Source: Microbacterium hydrocarbonoxydans (lineage in GTDB: Bacteria; Actinomycetota; Actinomycetes; Actinomycetales; Microbacteriaceae). Taken from it: a DNA stretch of 64,000 nucleotides. The stretch spans positions 1,054,001 through 1,118,000 of the forward strand of contig NZ_LR882982.1 of NCBI RefSeq assembly GCF_904831005.1, read 5' to 3'. The translations under genes were made by a program, and so were the position numbers. Under the pieces are notes generated by a model that saw only the letters and a list, made by a program, of their open reading frames with translations, did not search any database and was not told where the DNA came from. Every line of letters starts with the position of its first letter. Position 1 is the first letter of the stretch. Positions 16,998 to 24,754 of the stretch are shown here, piece after piece.

Positions 16998-18191
16998 TCA
17001 CGCGATGTGCGCGTGCGGGTAATCGCGTCCGCGTCCCTGGAAACTCAGGATGCTCGGGTTCTGGATCACTCCGTCGCGAATCTCGATCGCGCGTGTCAGC
17101 GTCGAGTTCCCGGCCCACGCGTCCGGACCTTCGAGCACGGTGCGGAGGAAGGGCATGAGCGCCTCACTGATGTCCCACGTGGCGGAGTTCCACAGATACG
17201 ACGGGCTGTGGTCGACGGCGTAGTAGTTGACGCCCTGTCCCACTGTGAACATCGGATCGTCGAACGTCGTCGGCGTCGCCCACTCGAAGCCCATGCCCTC
17301 GTCGCAGGAGACGTCGATGATGAGGCTGCCCGACGGGAACCGCGACAGGTCTTCGGTGCGCAGGTACGTCAGTGGCGCTGCGACGTCCTGCAGAGTGCAG
17401 TTGACGACGATGTCGTAGGTCGCCAGGAAGTCGGGGAGCAGGACGGCGCCGTCGTCCGTCTCGACCTTGCTCAGGTGCGTGGGGCCGTCGTCGGTGTTCA
17501 GCTGAGTGAGGTGCGAGTTGTGGATGGGGGAGCCCACCGCAGCCGCACCGCGCTGGGTGAGGACCTCGATGTCGTGCACTCCGTGAGCGTTCAGCGCGGT
17601 CACCGCGCCGCGAGCCGTCGCGCCGAAGCCGATGACGACTGCGCGCAGGCGGGGTCCGTAGTCTCCGGTCGAACCGACGAGGCTCATCGCATGGATGACC
17701 GAGCAGTAGCCGGCGAGCTCGTTGTTCTTGTGGAAGACGTGCAGGCTCATGTCGCCCTGCGGCGTCCAGTGGTTCATGGCCTCGAAAGCGATCAGCGTGA
17801 GACGGCTGTCGATCGCCGTCTGAGTGAGGGCGACGTCTTGCACGCAATGAGGCCAGCCCCACAAGATGCCGCCCACCGCGATCTCGGCGACGTCTGCGAG
17901 CTGCGGCTTGGGCAACAGGACGACGTCTGCGGAGGCGAGCACTTCGGAGCGCCCGGCGACTCGGCCGACCCTCGACTCGACGTAGTCCGGCTCCAGCTGG
18001 AAGTCGGCGCCGTAACCCTGCTCGACGATCATGCGAGCACGCACGTCCTCGTCGATACGGTCGAGGTGGCGGGGATGGATCGGGAGGCGCCGCTCGTTCT
18101 CCATCGAGGAGTTCGCCAGCAGGCCGAGGGTCAGAAGCCCCTGACTCGAGGTCGGGATATGGACGGCGGACGAGCGTGTCGTGTCAGACAA
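16998..18191 (-). CDS. AlaDH/PNT-family dehydrogenase, N5-(carboxyethyl)ornithine synthase-like
   Basis: A 397-residue NAD(P)-dependent enzyme of the alanine dehydrogenase/transhydrogenase fold. The N-terminal half has NERRLPIHPRHL and VLLPKPQLADVAE, like lysine-6-dehydrogenase, saccharopine-dehydrogenase and N5-(carboxyethyl)ornithine synthase relatives. The nucleotide-binding half has AVVIGFGATARGAVTAL and a late INV-type stretch (DIVVNCTLQDV). The similarity to carboxyethylornithine synthase is at domain level only; the true substrate could be another amino or opine-like acid. It stands alone on the minus strand, next to a decayed region. Confidence 0.75.
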   Translation of the reverse strand: MSDTTRSSAVHIPTSSQGLLTLGLLANSSMENERRLPIHPRHLDRIDEDVRARMIVEQGYGADFQLEPDYVESRVGRVAGRSEVLASADVVLLPKPQLADVAEIAVGGILWGWPHCVQDVALTQTAIDSRLTLIAFEAMNHWTPQGDMSLHVFHKNNELAGYCSVIHAMSLVGSTGDYGPRLRAVVIGFGATARGAVTALNAHGVHDIEVLTQRGAAAVGSPIHNSHLTQLNTDDGPTHLSKVETDDGAVLLPDFLATYDIVVNCTLQDVAAPLTYLRTEDLSRFPSGSLIIDVSCDEGMGFEWATPTTFDDPMFTVGQGVNYYAVDHSPSYLWNSATWDISEALMPFLRTVLEGPDAWAGNSTLTRAIEIRDGVIQNPSILSFQGRGRDYPHAHIA

Positions 18192-18240
18192 CGGGTTCCC
18201 ATCTTCGGGGAACCAGGGTCAGCTCCTGACCTGACTCTAC

Positions 18241-18559
18241 GCCCCCTGGCCGCGCGGCGGTTCGTGCCGGTCGTGATCCTCGGTAAGCTCGTCGCCGCGT
18301 ACGTGTCCGATTCCAGCCGTGCGCACAAGGCCGAGGAAGAACCAGCGCTCTCGCGGCTCACCCCGCGGGAGACCGAGGTGTTCGTCCTCATCGCCGACGG
18401 CCGTCGAACGAGGAGATCACCATCAGGTTGCTTGATTCGGCGAACACGGTCGAGACGCCTGTGGGCGCCCTGCTCGCGACGCTTCACGCCCACGACCGAG
18501 CCCAGCTCGTCATCGCCGCATACCAGTGCGGACCGACTGCAGCGGGATCGCGCCGATGA
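18241..18559 (+). pseudogene. LuxR/GerE response-regulator C-terminal remnant
   Basis: Translation gives PLAARRFVPVVILG, a linker, and LSRLTPRETEVFVLIADG, the start of a LuxR-type HTH domain. After that the frame breaks near 18412: one base is missing, and the next frame continues SNEEITIRLLDSANTVET, then LLATLHAHDRAQLVIAAYQC, the second half of the same HTH and the terminal helix. The receiver domain is absent, because the upstream sequence belongs to the divergent dehydrogenase. This is a fragment with a frameshift. It overlaps the start of the lipoprotein gene by a few bases. Confidence 0.7.
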
Positions 18560-19080
18560 TGCCGAGCAGGCTCAGGCATGCGACCGCGTTGCTCACCGTG
18601 GTGGGCGCGTCCATCGCGCTCGCCGGGTGCTCGCTGCTCGGCATCCCGCAGAACCTGACGGCAGACGACCTCGCCGAGATGTCGAGCGCCGTGACGGCGG
18701 CGCAGACGCAGCTCGATGCGACGCTCACTGCGGAATCGAAGACCTGCGAGGGGCTCTGTCAGCATGTGGCGCTGAACCTCGTACCCAAGAACGACGAGTA
18801 TGGCCCCGTCGACATCGCTCTGGCGATCCGCGAGGCGGACACGCTTCTCGACTCCCGCGACATCACGTCGTTCGACGTGTGCTTCCATTCGACGTCGTGG
18901 GACGAGAGCGCTGCAGAAGAGCTCGGCATGAAGCTTGCCGAGATCGACGGCCTCACGTACCTCGCAGATCCGTCGAAGCCGGGCACCTTCAGGCCCATGT
19001 ACGACTGCGGTTCGTTCGCGGTGATCGACGCGCGAAAGCTGCTCGATGCCTACCTCGCCGAGCAGGGCGTCGGCGACTGA
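18556..19080 (+). CDS. putative lipoprotein
   Basis: A 174-residue secreted lipoprotein of unknown function. The N-terminus MMPSRLRHATALLTVVG is followed by IALAGC, a good lipobox (Leu-Ala-Gly-Cys). The mature part is about 150 residues with a Cys pair (CEGLCQH) and two later cysteines (DVCFH, MYDCG), so disulfides are possible. I prefer ATG 18556 or 18559 over the upstream GTG at 18526, since the short form begins directly with the signal peptide. It overlaps a LuxR-type pseudogene end, and its own promoter is not evident. Confidence 0.7.
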   Translation: MMPSRLRHATALLTVVGASIALAGCSLLGIPQNLTADDLAEMSSAVTAAQTQLDATLTAESKTCEGLCQHVALNLVPKNDEYGPVDIALAIREADTLLDSRDITSFDVCFHSTSWDESAAEELGMKLAEIDGLTYLADPSKPGTFRPMYDCGSFAVIDARKLLDAYLAEQGVGD

Positions 19081-19233
19081 GGAGACGACGGCCGTCGTGA
19101 GTGTCGAACTCCCGCTCGCGGTGCATCCCCCGGGAGCGGCGGGATACGCTGGAGGCCGAGGCGACTGCTGCACGCCGATGCTGCATGCACTGCGCCTCTC
19201 CACCCCCGCGACGGCACGAGGAGAACCACGCCC

Positions 19234-19797
19234 ATGACCGACACCCAGATCTTCGAGCCCGAAGGCCGCGCCATCCCGTTCGTGGATGAGGGAGACGGAC
19301 CGGTCAAGCTGGTGCTCATCCAGGAGCAGGGGCTCGCCGCCGATGTCCTGGGCGTCGCCGCGCACTACCTCGCTGAGGAGGCCGGGTTCCATGTGCTGCG
19401 GATCGGTCACCGCGCGGATGCCGACGCGACTCTCACCGAGCGGGTCGACGACGTCATCGCCGTGATCGATCACGTCGGCATCGACGACACCTGGGTCGGA
19501 GGTCACGGATTCGGAGGGACGATCGCCCGCGCCGTCGTGGCAGCGCACGCTGACCGGGCCAACGGACTGCTGCTGCTCGGCGTCGAAGACGTCGACATCG
19601 AGGTCGCCCCCGCGATCCCGGTGCTGATCGTCCAGGGAACGGAAGACACCGACACCCCCGCGGCGAACGCCGAGGCGCTGCACGCGACGATGCCCGACCG
19701 CTCGAGCATCAAGACGATCGCCGGCGACCACCTGTTCCCGATGCACCACCCGATCGAGACCGGCGTGATCATCGAGGAATACCTGGACTGGGACTGA
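19234..19797 (+). CDS. alpha/beta-hydrolase-fold protein lacking the nucleophile
   Basis: A 187-residue protein with the alpha/beta-hydrolase layout: the early strands around LVLIQEQGLAADVLG, a nucleophile elbow, a later PVLIVQGTEDTDTP strand, and GDHLFPMHHP with a His in the expected catalytic position. The elbow reads G90-H-G-F-G94, so the catalytic Ser is replaced by Gly92. It may be non-catalytic (binding or scaffolding), or may use another residue. The core is short (about 190 residues, no lid). The 153 bp upstream hold only a 14-bp palindrome (19085-19098) and a possible -10 GATACGCT. Confidence 0.7.
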   Translation: MTDTQIFEPEGRAIPFVDEGDGPVKLVLIQEQGLAADVLGVAAHYLAEEAGFHVLRIGHRADADATLTERVDDVIAVIDHVGIDDTWVGGHGFGGTIARAVVAAHADRANGLLLLGVEDVDIEVAPAIPVLIVQGTEDTDTPAANAEALHATMPDRSSIKTIAGDHLFPMHHPIETGVIIEEYLDWD

Positions 19798-19802
19798 CCC
19801 GG

Positions 19803-20093
19803 ATGCCATCGTCCGGCCGCACCGTCGTGCTGGCGATCGACCTTCAGGCCGGCGTGATGCCGGCGCGCTCGTGCGCATGACGTCCGCGTGGTCTGGGTGC
19901 ATCACGACCCCGTCGGAGTCGGCAACCCCGAATGGGAGCTCGCCGCGCCGTGCGCACCACGATGCAGCGCGCGGCGGCTGAGGGCTACGACGTCACCCTC
20001 GTGACCGATGCGCACACCGACATGTACTTCTCCGGACTGCGGTATCCCGGGCAGGACCTCGCGCTCGAGGCGCACGACCAGGTCGCTCTCTGA
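19803..20093 (+). pseudogene. isochorismatase-like hydrolase remnant
   Basis: Three fragments of a cysteine hydrolase family protein can be read in different frames. The first, [14 protein letters not shown], is the N-terminal strand with the catalytic Asp. The second is [14 protein letters not shown], the third strand. The third, [20 protein letters not shown], is the C-terminal helix-strand, followed by [11 protein letters not shown] and a stop. The gene is shortened to about 290 bp from a usual 550 and lacks the region with the nucleophilic Cys. Internal deletions and frame changes make it a clear relic. Confidence 0.75.
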
Positions 20094-20141
20094 CCCGGTC
20101 TCCGCGCGGAGATCTCGGTGAGCGCCTGAGATGATGGTCAG

Positions 20142-21806
20142 ATGACCGCCACTCTCGTCGCCCAGAATCTGGCGGGCGGCTACGGCCACCGCATCCTCTT
20201 CGAAGGCCTCGACCTGACCGTCGCGCCCGGCGACGTGGTGGGCGTCGTCGGCGCGAACGGCGCAGGCAAGTCGACCCTGCTCCGACTCCTGGCCGGGGTG
20301 GACGCGCCGGTGGGCGGATCGATCTCTCTCGCACCCACAGACGCGTTCGTCGGGTGGCTGCCGCAGGAGCACGAGCGGGTGGAGGGTGAGACGGTCGCGG
20401 AGTACATCGCGCGTCGCACCGGCTGTGCCGCGGCGACGGCGGAGATGGATGCGGCAGCCGCCGCTCTCGGCGACCCGACGCTCGCGCCCGAGGGCACGGA
20501 TCCGGCCGACACCTACTCGCATGCACTCGATCGCTGGCTCGCGAGCGGCGCTGCCGATCTCGACGAGCGAATCCCGGCGGTGCTCGCCGACCTCGGACTA
20601 CCGAGCGGAAGAGGCGTCGCAGAGGACGCGCTCATGACGGGACTGTCAGGCGGTCAGGCGGCCCGAGTCGGGCTCGCGGCGCTGCTGCTCTCGCGCTTCG
20701 ACATCGTCTTCCTCGATGAGCCGACCAATGATCTGGACCTCGATGGGCTGGAGCGACTCGAGACGTTCGTGCGCGGGCTCCGCGGGGGCGTCGTGCTCGT
20801 GAGTCACGACCGCGAGTTCCTGGCCCGCAGCGTCACCCGCGTACTCGAACTGGACCTCGCGCAGGGATCGAATCGTCTCTACGGCGGCGGATACGACGCA
20901 TACATGGAAGAGCGCGCGGTCGTTCGCCGGCACCTGCGCGAGAAGTACGACGAGTTCGCAGACAAGAAGGCCGATCTCGTGGCACGGGCGCGCACCCAGC
21001 GTGAATGGTCGAGCCAGGGAGTTCGCAACGCGATGAAGAAGTCGCCCGACAACGACAAGATCAAGCGCAGAGCGTCGATGGAGTCGAGCGAGAAGCAGGC
21101 GCAGAAGGTGCGTCAGATGGAGAGCCGGATCGCACGGCTCGACGAGGTCGAGGAGCCGCGCAAGGAATGGCAGCTGGAGTTCACGATCGGCTCGGCGCCC
21201 CGGTCGAGCACCGTGGTCTCGACTCTGCGCGCAGCGACATTCCGCCAGGGAGCCTTCGTCCTCGGACCGGTGTCCCTCCAGGTCGACGCGGGCGACCGGA
21301 TCGGGATCACCGGCCCGAACGGAGCGGGGAAATCGACTCTGCTGAGAGGCCTTCTCGGACGTCAGCGGCCGGTCGACGGGGACGCCGCGCTCGGCAGCAG
21401 CGTGCAGATCGGTGAGATCGATCAGGCGAGATCGCTTCTCGTCGGCGCGGATGCTCTCGCTGACGCGTTCGAGGCGCTGGTGCCCGAGATGTCGTCGGCC
21501 GAAGTGCGCACGTTGCTCGCGAAGTTCGGCCTCAGAGCAGACCACGTCACGCGCGCCGTCGAAGGCCTCTCGCCCGGAGAGCGCACGCGGGCGGCGCTCG
21601 CGCTGTTGCAGGCGCGCGGGGTGAATGTGCTGGTGCTGGACGAGCCGACCAATCACCTCGACCTGCCGGCCATCGAACAGCTGGAGCAGGCACTCGAGTC
21701 ATACACGGGCACTCTGCTGCTGGTCACGCACGACCGACGCATGCTGGAGGCCGTGCAGACGACCCGGCGATGGAGCGTCGCAGACGGTCAGGTCACCGAA
21801 CTCTGA
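20142..21806 (+). CDS. ABC-F family ATP-binding protein
   Basis: A 554-residue soluble protein with two ABC domains and no membrane segments, so it is an ABC-F ATPase acting on ribosomes rather than a transporter. Domain 1 has VVGANGAGKSTLL, the signature LSGGQAARVGLAAL and the Walker B VFLDEPTNDLDL. A charged coiled-coil linker (about residues 265-345, with KADLVARARTQREWSSQG) follows. Domain 2 has GITGPNGAGKSTLL, the unusual signature LSPGERTRAALALL and VLDEPTNHLDL. Relatives include EttA-like factors and antibiotic-resistance ABC-F proteins; which class this is cannot be decided. Confidence 0.9.
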   Translation: MTATLVAQNLAGGYGHRILFEGLDLTVAPGDVVGVVGANGAGKSTLLRLLAGVDAPVGGSISLAPTDAFVGWLPQEHERVEGETVAEYIARRTGCAAATAEMDAAAAALGDPTLAPEGTDPADTYSHALDRWLASGAADLDERIPAVLADLGLPSGRGVAEDALMTGLSGGQAARVGLAALLLSRFDIVFLDEPTNDLDLDGLERLETFVRGLRGGVVLVSHDREFLARSVTRVLELDLAQGSNRLYGGGYDAYMEERAVVRRHLREKYDEFADKKADLVARARTQREWSSQGVRNAMKKSPDNDKIKRRASMESSEKQAQKVRQMESRIARLDEVEEPRKEWQLEFTIGSAPRSSTVVSTLRAATFRQGAFVLGPVSLQVDAGDRIGITGPNGAGKSTLLRGLLGRQRPVDGDAALGSSVQIGEIDQARSLLVGADALADAFEALVPEMSSAEVRTLLAKFGLRADHVTRAVEGLSPGERTRAALALLQARGVNVLVLDEPTNHLDLPAIEQLEQALESYTGTLLLVTHDRRMLEAVQTTRRWSVADGQVTEL

Positions 21807-21827
21807 GTGAGGCGGCGACTCGCAGCA

Positions 21828-22172
21828 TCAGCGACCCTGGCGCTTCTTGTACGGCTTCGGTTGGCCCTTCACGATGGGGGCGCGACCCTTGCCCTTCGAC
21901 GCCTTGGCCTTGCCTCCGGCGGGACCCGCCGTCTTCGGCGCGGGCGGGGGAGCGGCGGCGACAGTGGCCTGAGCTTCGACGAGGAACAGCTCGCCCACGC
22001 TCGTCAGACGCGGCGTGCCGTCGCGATTGATGAGGATGTGGCCCACCTCCTCCTCGAGCTTGTCGAGCGAGGTGTACAGCGAGGCGAGCGGGATCCCGAG
22101 CTGCTGTGCCGCGCGCGGAAAATGCAGCGTCTCGGCGAGGACGACGTACCGACGGAGCAGTGCCAACTTCAT
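21828..22172 (-). CDS. stand-alone LysR-type HTH with basic tail
   Basis: A 114-residue protein. Residues 1-60 are a LysR-type winged helix: LLRRYVVLAETLHFPRAAQQ, then LGIPLASLYTSLDKLEEEVG and LTSVGELFLVEAQ. Full LysR regulators continue into a 200-residue effector domain, which is absent here. Instead the C-terminus (about 75-114) is low-complexity and basic, with GGKAKASKGKGRAPIVK and PKPYKKRQGR, like the tails of histone-like proteins. It could bind DNA non-specifically, as a nucleoid-associated factor, or be a truncated regulator. It converges on the ABC-F gene with 21 bp between stops. Confidence 0.75.
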   Translation of the reverse strand: MKLALLRRYVVLAETLHFPRAAQQLGIPLASLYTSLDKLEEEVGHILINRDGTPRLTSVGELFLVEAQATVAAAPPPAPKTAGPAGGKAKASKGKGRAPIVKGQPKPYKKRQGR

Positions 22173-22258
22173 ACGGGTGAACGGTCCTTCTGGAGCGCCG
22201 ACGATCGGCGCTCTCCGTCTAACCTACGCGAGGCTGATGCCGACCTGTTCCGGACGCA

Positions 22259-22291
22259 CGGATGCCGCGGCTCGACGAGCCGCGGCATCCG
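22259..22291 (-). terminator. terminator of the HesB-like gene
   Basis: A 16-bp inverted repeat with a single-base centre (22275), 12 bp beyond the stop at 22304. The stem contains CGGATGCCGCGG, related to the fumC terminator stem. Confidence 0.75.
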
Positions 22292-22303
22292 GGAGATCCT
22301 TCT

Positions 22304-22603
22304 TCAGGCGACCTTCGGGAGCACGGCGAAGGACACCGAGCCCTCGTCGTCCACGCCGGCATCGAGCACCTTGTCATCGAGTGCCGCGGCGGCGGTCTCG
22401 TCGAGGAAGAGGCGGGTGCCCGAGACCTCGACGACCTGGTCGGCAGGTTCGGGGTCGGGCGTGACGAGGACCGCGAGGCGAGCGCCTCCGTCGGGTCCCG
22501 GAGCGGGGGTGGAGTGGATCCGGAGTCCGGCGTCAGTGGCGTCGGTCTGACGGCTGACGAGGGTGTTCACGATGGCGGTGGCGTTATCGGTGAGGGTGAG
22601 CAC
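22304..22603 (-). CDS. HesB/IscA-like protein without cysteines
   Basis: A 99-residue protein resembling the HesB/IscA Fe-S carrier fold: LTLTDNATAIVNTLVSRQ, then GLRIHSTP and TRLFLDETAAAALDDKVLD. The family normally needs three conserved cysteines to hold a cluster; this one has none. It is therefore unlikely to carry an Fe-S cluster in the usual way, despite the fold. Cysteine-free members seem common in Microbacteriaceae (from memory of such annotations). The GTG at 22603 has AAGGAGAG six bases upstream; the longer reading to 22666 is Arg-rich and looks like leader. Confidence 0.75.
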   Translation of the reverse strand: MLTLTDNATAIVNTLVSRQTDATDAGLRIHSTPAPGPDGGARLAVLVTPDPEPADQVVEVSGTRLFLDETAAAALDDKVLDAGVDDEGSVSFAVLPKVA

Positions 22604-22622
22604 GAGACTCTCCTTCCGGTTG

Positions 22623-22650
22623 CGGACACGACGCGGGTGCGGCGTGTCCG
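22623..22650 (-). terminator. terminator of the GNAT gene
   Basis: An 8-bp CGGACACG/CGTGTCCG stem, extended by CGC/GCG past one mismatch, with a GGGT loop. It lies 29 bp beyond the stop of the minus-strand GNAT gene. Confidence 0.6.
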
Positions 22651-22679
22651 GGCCACGATTCCGCACGTGCCGATCCGAT

Positions 22680-23252
22680 TCAAGCCGACGCGCCCGGTTC
22701 GGAGGGGTCTCCCACCTGACGCAGAGGTTTTCTCAGGAACACCTGCTCGGTGCCGTCACCCTGGGGCACGCGCTCCGCTTCGCTGTAGCCGCACGCCTCA
22801 TACAGGCGGATGTTCGCCTCGCTCAGACTGCCTGTGAAGAGCTCTGACACTCGAGCGGTCGATGATCGCTCGGCGGCGTCGAGAAGTGTGCGTCCGATCC
22901 CTTCTCCCTGCATGTCGGGAGCGATCGCGATGCGGCCGATCAGCAGAACGTCATCCGTCTCGGCATACCGGATCGCTCCGACCAGTCGGCCGTCGATGCG
23001 TGCGGTCAGGCCACTGCCGGCGCGGAGCTCGGCCTCGACCTCCGACAGCGTCTGCGTCAGGGGCGGCATGTCGGCTGAGCCATAGATCTGCGCTTCAGAC
23101 ACGAAGGCCGCTCGCTGCAGTGTGAGCACCTCGCCGGCATCCGCCTCGCTGATCGTCGCGATCACGACATCGGGCCTGGTGCGGTCGGCGGCTGCGGCTG
23201 CGTCTGCGGCTGCGGCTCGGTCATCGGGTTCGTTCGGGCTGTCTTTCGTCAT
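22680..23252 (-). CDS. GNAT family N-acetyltransferase
   Basis: A GNAT acyltransferase of about 190 residues. The core runs from IATISEADAGEVLTLQ to the C-terminus, with the acetyl-CoA loop IAIAPDMQGEGIGRTLLDAA (R/QxxGxG/A type), the beta-4 segment LIGRIAIAP and the LYEACGYSEAER C-terminal strand. The N-terminal 30 residues are low-complexity and Ala-rich, encoded by a five-copy 6-bp imperfect repeat (23188-23217). I use ATG 23252; a GTG one codon upstream (23255) is possible. The substrate is unknown. It is divergent from dps. Confidence 0.85.
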   Translation of the reverse strand: MTKDSPNEPDDRAAAADAAAAADRTRPDVVIATISEADAGEVLTLQRAAFVSEAQIYGSADMPPLTQTLSEVEAELRAGSGLTARIDGRLVGAIRYAETDDVLLIGRIAIAPDMQGEGIGRTLLDAAERSSTARVSELFTGSLSEANIRLYEACGYSEAERVPQGDGTEQVFLRKPLRQVGDPSEPGASA

Positions 23253-23320
23253 CACCTGCGTAACGATCGGGGGCCGGGGGCGGAGGTGTCAACCCCCTCG
23301 ATCGCCGGCGCGAGCCGGCG

Positions 23321-23342
23321 TACGGTCGTGTCTCCGACACGA
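23321..23342 (+). promoter_or_regulatory. dps -10 and operator-like palindrome
   Basis: TACGGT (23321-23326) is a candidate -10 element. Directly overlapping it is a 17-bp inverted repeat, TCGTGTC-TCC-GACACGA (23326-23342), ending at the ribosome site. Its place between promoter and start fits a repressor site, e.g. for iron or peroxide control, but the regulator is unknown. A GCCGGC-N4-GCCGGC hairpin (23304-23319) lies just upstream. Confidence 0.45.
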
Positions 23343-23354
23343 GGAGGACAAGTC

Positions 23355-23897
23355 ATGGCCGAGAACACGAAGTCGAAGACCGGCGGCGCGTCGAAGCGCG
23401 GAGCGAAGACGACCAGGCGCCAGAACGCGGAGAAGGGATTCACCGCGTCGGCGACGCTCGCCGCGAATCTTCAGACCGTCCTCGTCGACCTCATCGAGCT
23501 CTCTCTGCAGGGCAAGCAGGCGCACTGGAACGTCGTCGGTCGCAACTTCCGCGACACGCACCGGCAGCTCGACGAGATCATCGACGCCGCTCGCGCTTTC
23601 AGCGACACGATCGCCGAGCGCATGCGAGCGCTGCATGCTGTTCCCGACGGCCGGACAGACACCATCGTGGAGACCACGTCTCTTCCCGCCTTCCCGACGG
23701 GTGAGGTGTCGACCACCGACACGATCGACCTCATCACCGAGCGCCTCGATGCGGTGGTCGGGACGATCCGTGACGTCCACGACGCGGTCGATGAAGAGGA
23801 CCCGACGTCGGCTGACATCCTGCACGCCGTGATCGAGAGTCTCGAGCAGTTCGCATGGATGGTCAGCGCCGAGAACCGGACGCCGGTCGGGCGCTGA
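23355..23897 (+). CDS. dps: Dps-type DNA-binding ferritin
   Basis: Starvation/oxidative-stress protein that stores iron and protects DNA. The 180 residues have a Lys/Arg-rich N-terminal extension (MAENTKSKTGGASKRGAKTT), which probably binds DNA, and a four-helix core. The inter-subunit ferroxidase residues are in LQGKQAHWNVVG and the D-x3-D of HRQLDEIIDAA. The C-terminal helix ends EQFAWMVSAENR. The ATG at 23355 has GAGGAGGAC upstream. Neighbouring genes (GNAT, DUF6328) are divergent or convergent, so it is probably transcribed alone. Confidence 0.93.
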   Translation: MAENTKSKTGGASKRGAKTTRRQNAEKGFTASATLAANLQTVLVDLIELSLQGKQAHWNVVGRNFRDTHRQLDEIIDAARAFSDTIAERMRALHAVPDGRTDTIVETTSLPAFPTGEVSTTDTIDLITERLDAVVGTIRDVHDAVDEEDPTSADILHAVIESLEQFAWMVSAENRTPVGR

Positions 23898-23919
23898 ACG
23901 CGAGGTGCGGCGAGGCGGC

Positions 23920-24453
23920 TCAGTCCCGGTCGTCCCGCCGCCCCGCGCCGGTCTCGCGCCGAACCAGCATCGGCAGCAGCAGCCAGAGCAGCAGTATCCC
24001 GATCAGGGATGAGACCAGAGCGATGAGGCCCGCAGCGCGATCCACGGTGAAGTCGATGATGAGCGTCGTGACTCCGACGGTGAGAGCGGCGATCGCCACG
24101 AGGTCGATCTTCACGATCCGCGCTGCGACCCGCACGAGCTCGGGCTTGCGGCGGCGCCCGAACAGCGCGCGGTGCATGCCCACCGGCGCCAGGGCGAGGA
24201 TCGTGGCGACCGCCGCGAGGCCGACGAGCACGACGTACAGGTCACGCTGCACATCGTCCATGTCCTCGAAACGCGGAGTGAAGGCGACGGCCAGCAGGAA
24301 TCCCGTCAGGATCTGCGTGCCGGTCTGCATCACTCGCAACTCCTGCAGGAGTTCCTCCCAGTTCCGGTCGGCTCGCTCGTTGCGCGTCTCGTCTCGTCCA
24401 TCGAGCCGGTCGTCGTGCTCCGCAGGCGATGCGGCGCGGTCATCAGCTGTCAT
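23920..24453 (-). CDS. DUF6328 family membrane protein
   Basis: A 177-residue protein matching DUF6328: an acidic N-terminus, then RNWEELLQELRVMQTGTQIL, the family's hallmark, and four predicted membrane helices (about residues 55-70, 80-100, 120-140 and 145-170). The C-terminus is Arg-rich and cytoplasmic. Function is unknown. I take the ATG at 24453; upstream sequence up to 24606 is antisense to the small gene at 24523. Confidence 0.8.
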   Translation of the reverse strand: MTADDRAASPAEHDDRLDGRDETRNERADRNWEELLQELRVMQTGTQILTGFLLAVAFTPRFEDMDDVQRDLYVVLVGLAAVATILALAPVGMHRALFGRRRKPELVRVAARIVKIDLVAIAALTVGVTTLIIDFTVDRAAGLIALVSSLIGILLLWLLLPMLVRRETGAGRRDDRD

Positions 24454-24522
24454 CCGCTCAGTCTCTCGGTCGTGCTCCGATCCTGTCCAGCTACTTGCGC
24501 ATCCACTGAGAAGGAGGTCGGC

Positions 24523-24744
24523 GTGACTCTTCCCCCTATCCGCGAGTGGTGGTCCGAGCTGTCGCTCGAGGCTCGCGTCGAGGTGCTCGGCGAAAGTGCT
24601 CCCCACCTCGGCGAGAAGGCACGGGAAGAGATCCGTGAGATCACCGGGGCGGTGGTGGGTATGGCCGAGACGTTGTCGCGCGAGGATCTCGACTATGCAC
24701 GCTCGGCGGCACAGGCGGAGGTCGATGCCGCGAGCACCGAGTGA
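24523..24744 (+). CDS. 73-residue helical protein
   Basis: A GTG-started gene with a strong AAGGAGG (24511-24517) at good spacing. The product (VTLPPIREWWSELSLEARVE, then about 53 residues) is highly charged and predicted to be helical, with EKAREEIREITGAVVG and EDLDYARSAAQAEVDAA. No family is recognised. It faces the divergent DUF6328 gene, and a minus-strand acyltransferase ends 10 bp after its stop. Confidence 0.7.
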   Translation: MTLPPIREWWSELSLEARVEVLGESAPHLGEKAREEIREITGAVVGMAETLSREDLDYARSAAQAEVDAASTE

Positions 24745-24754
24745 TCGGCAGGCT

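Noticed and set aside
17007..19100. A 697-codon plus-strand frame opposite the AlaDH-like gene and into the lipoprotein
   Set aside because: It joins antisense sequence of one gene with an off-frame reading of others; no domain was seen.
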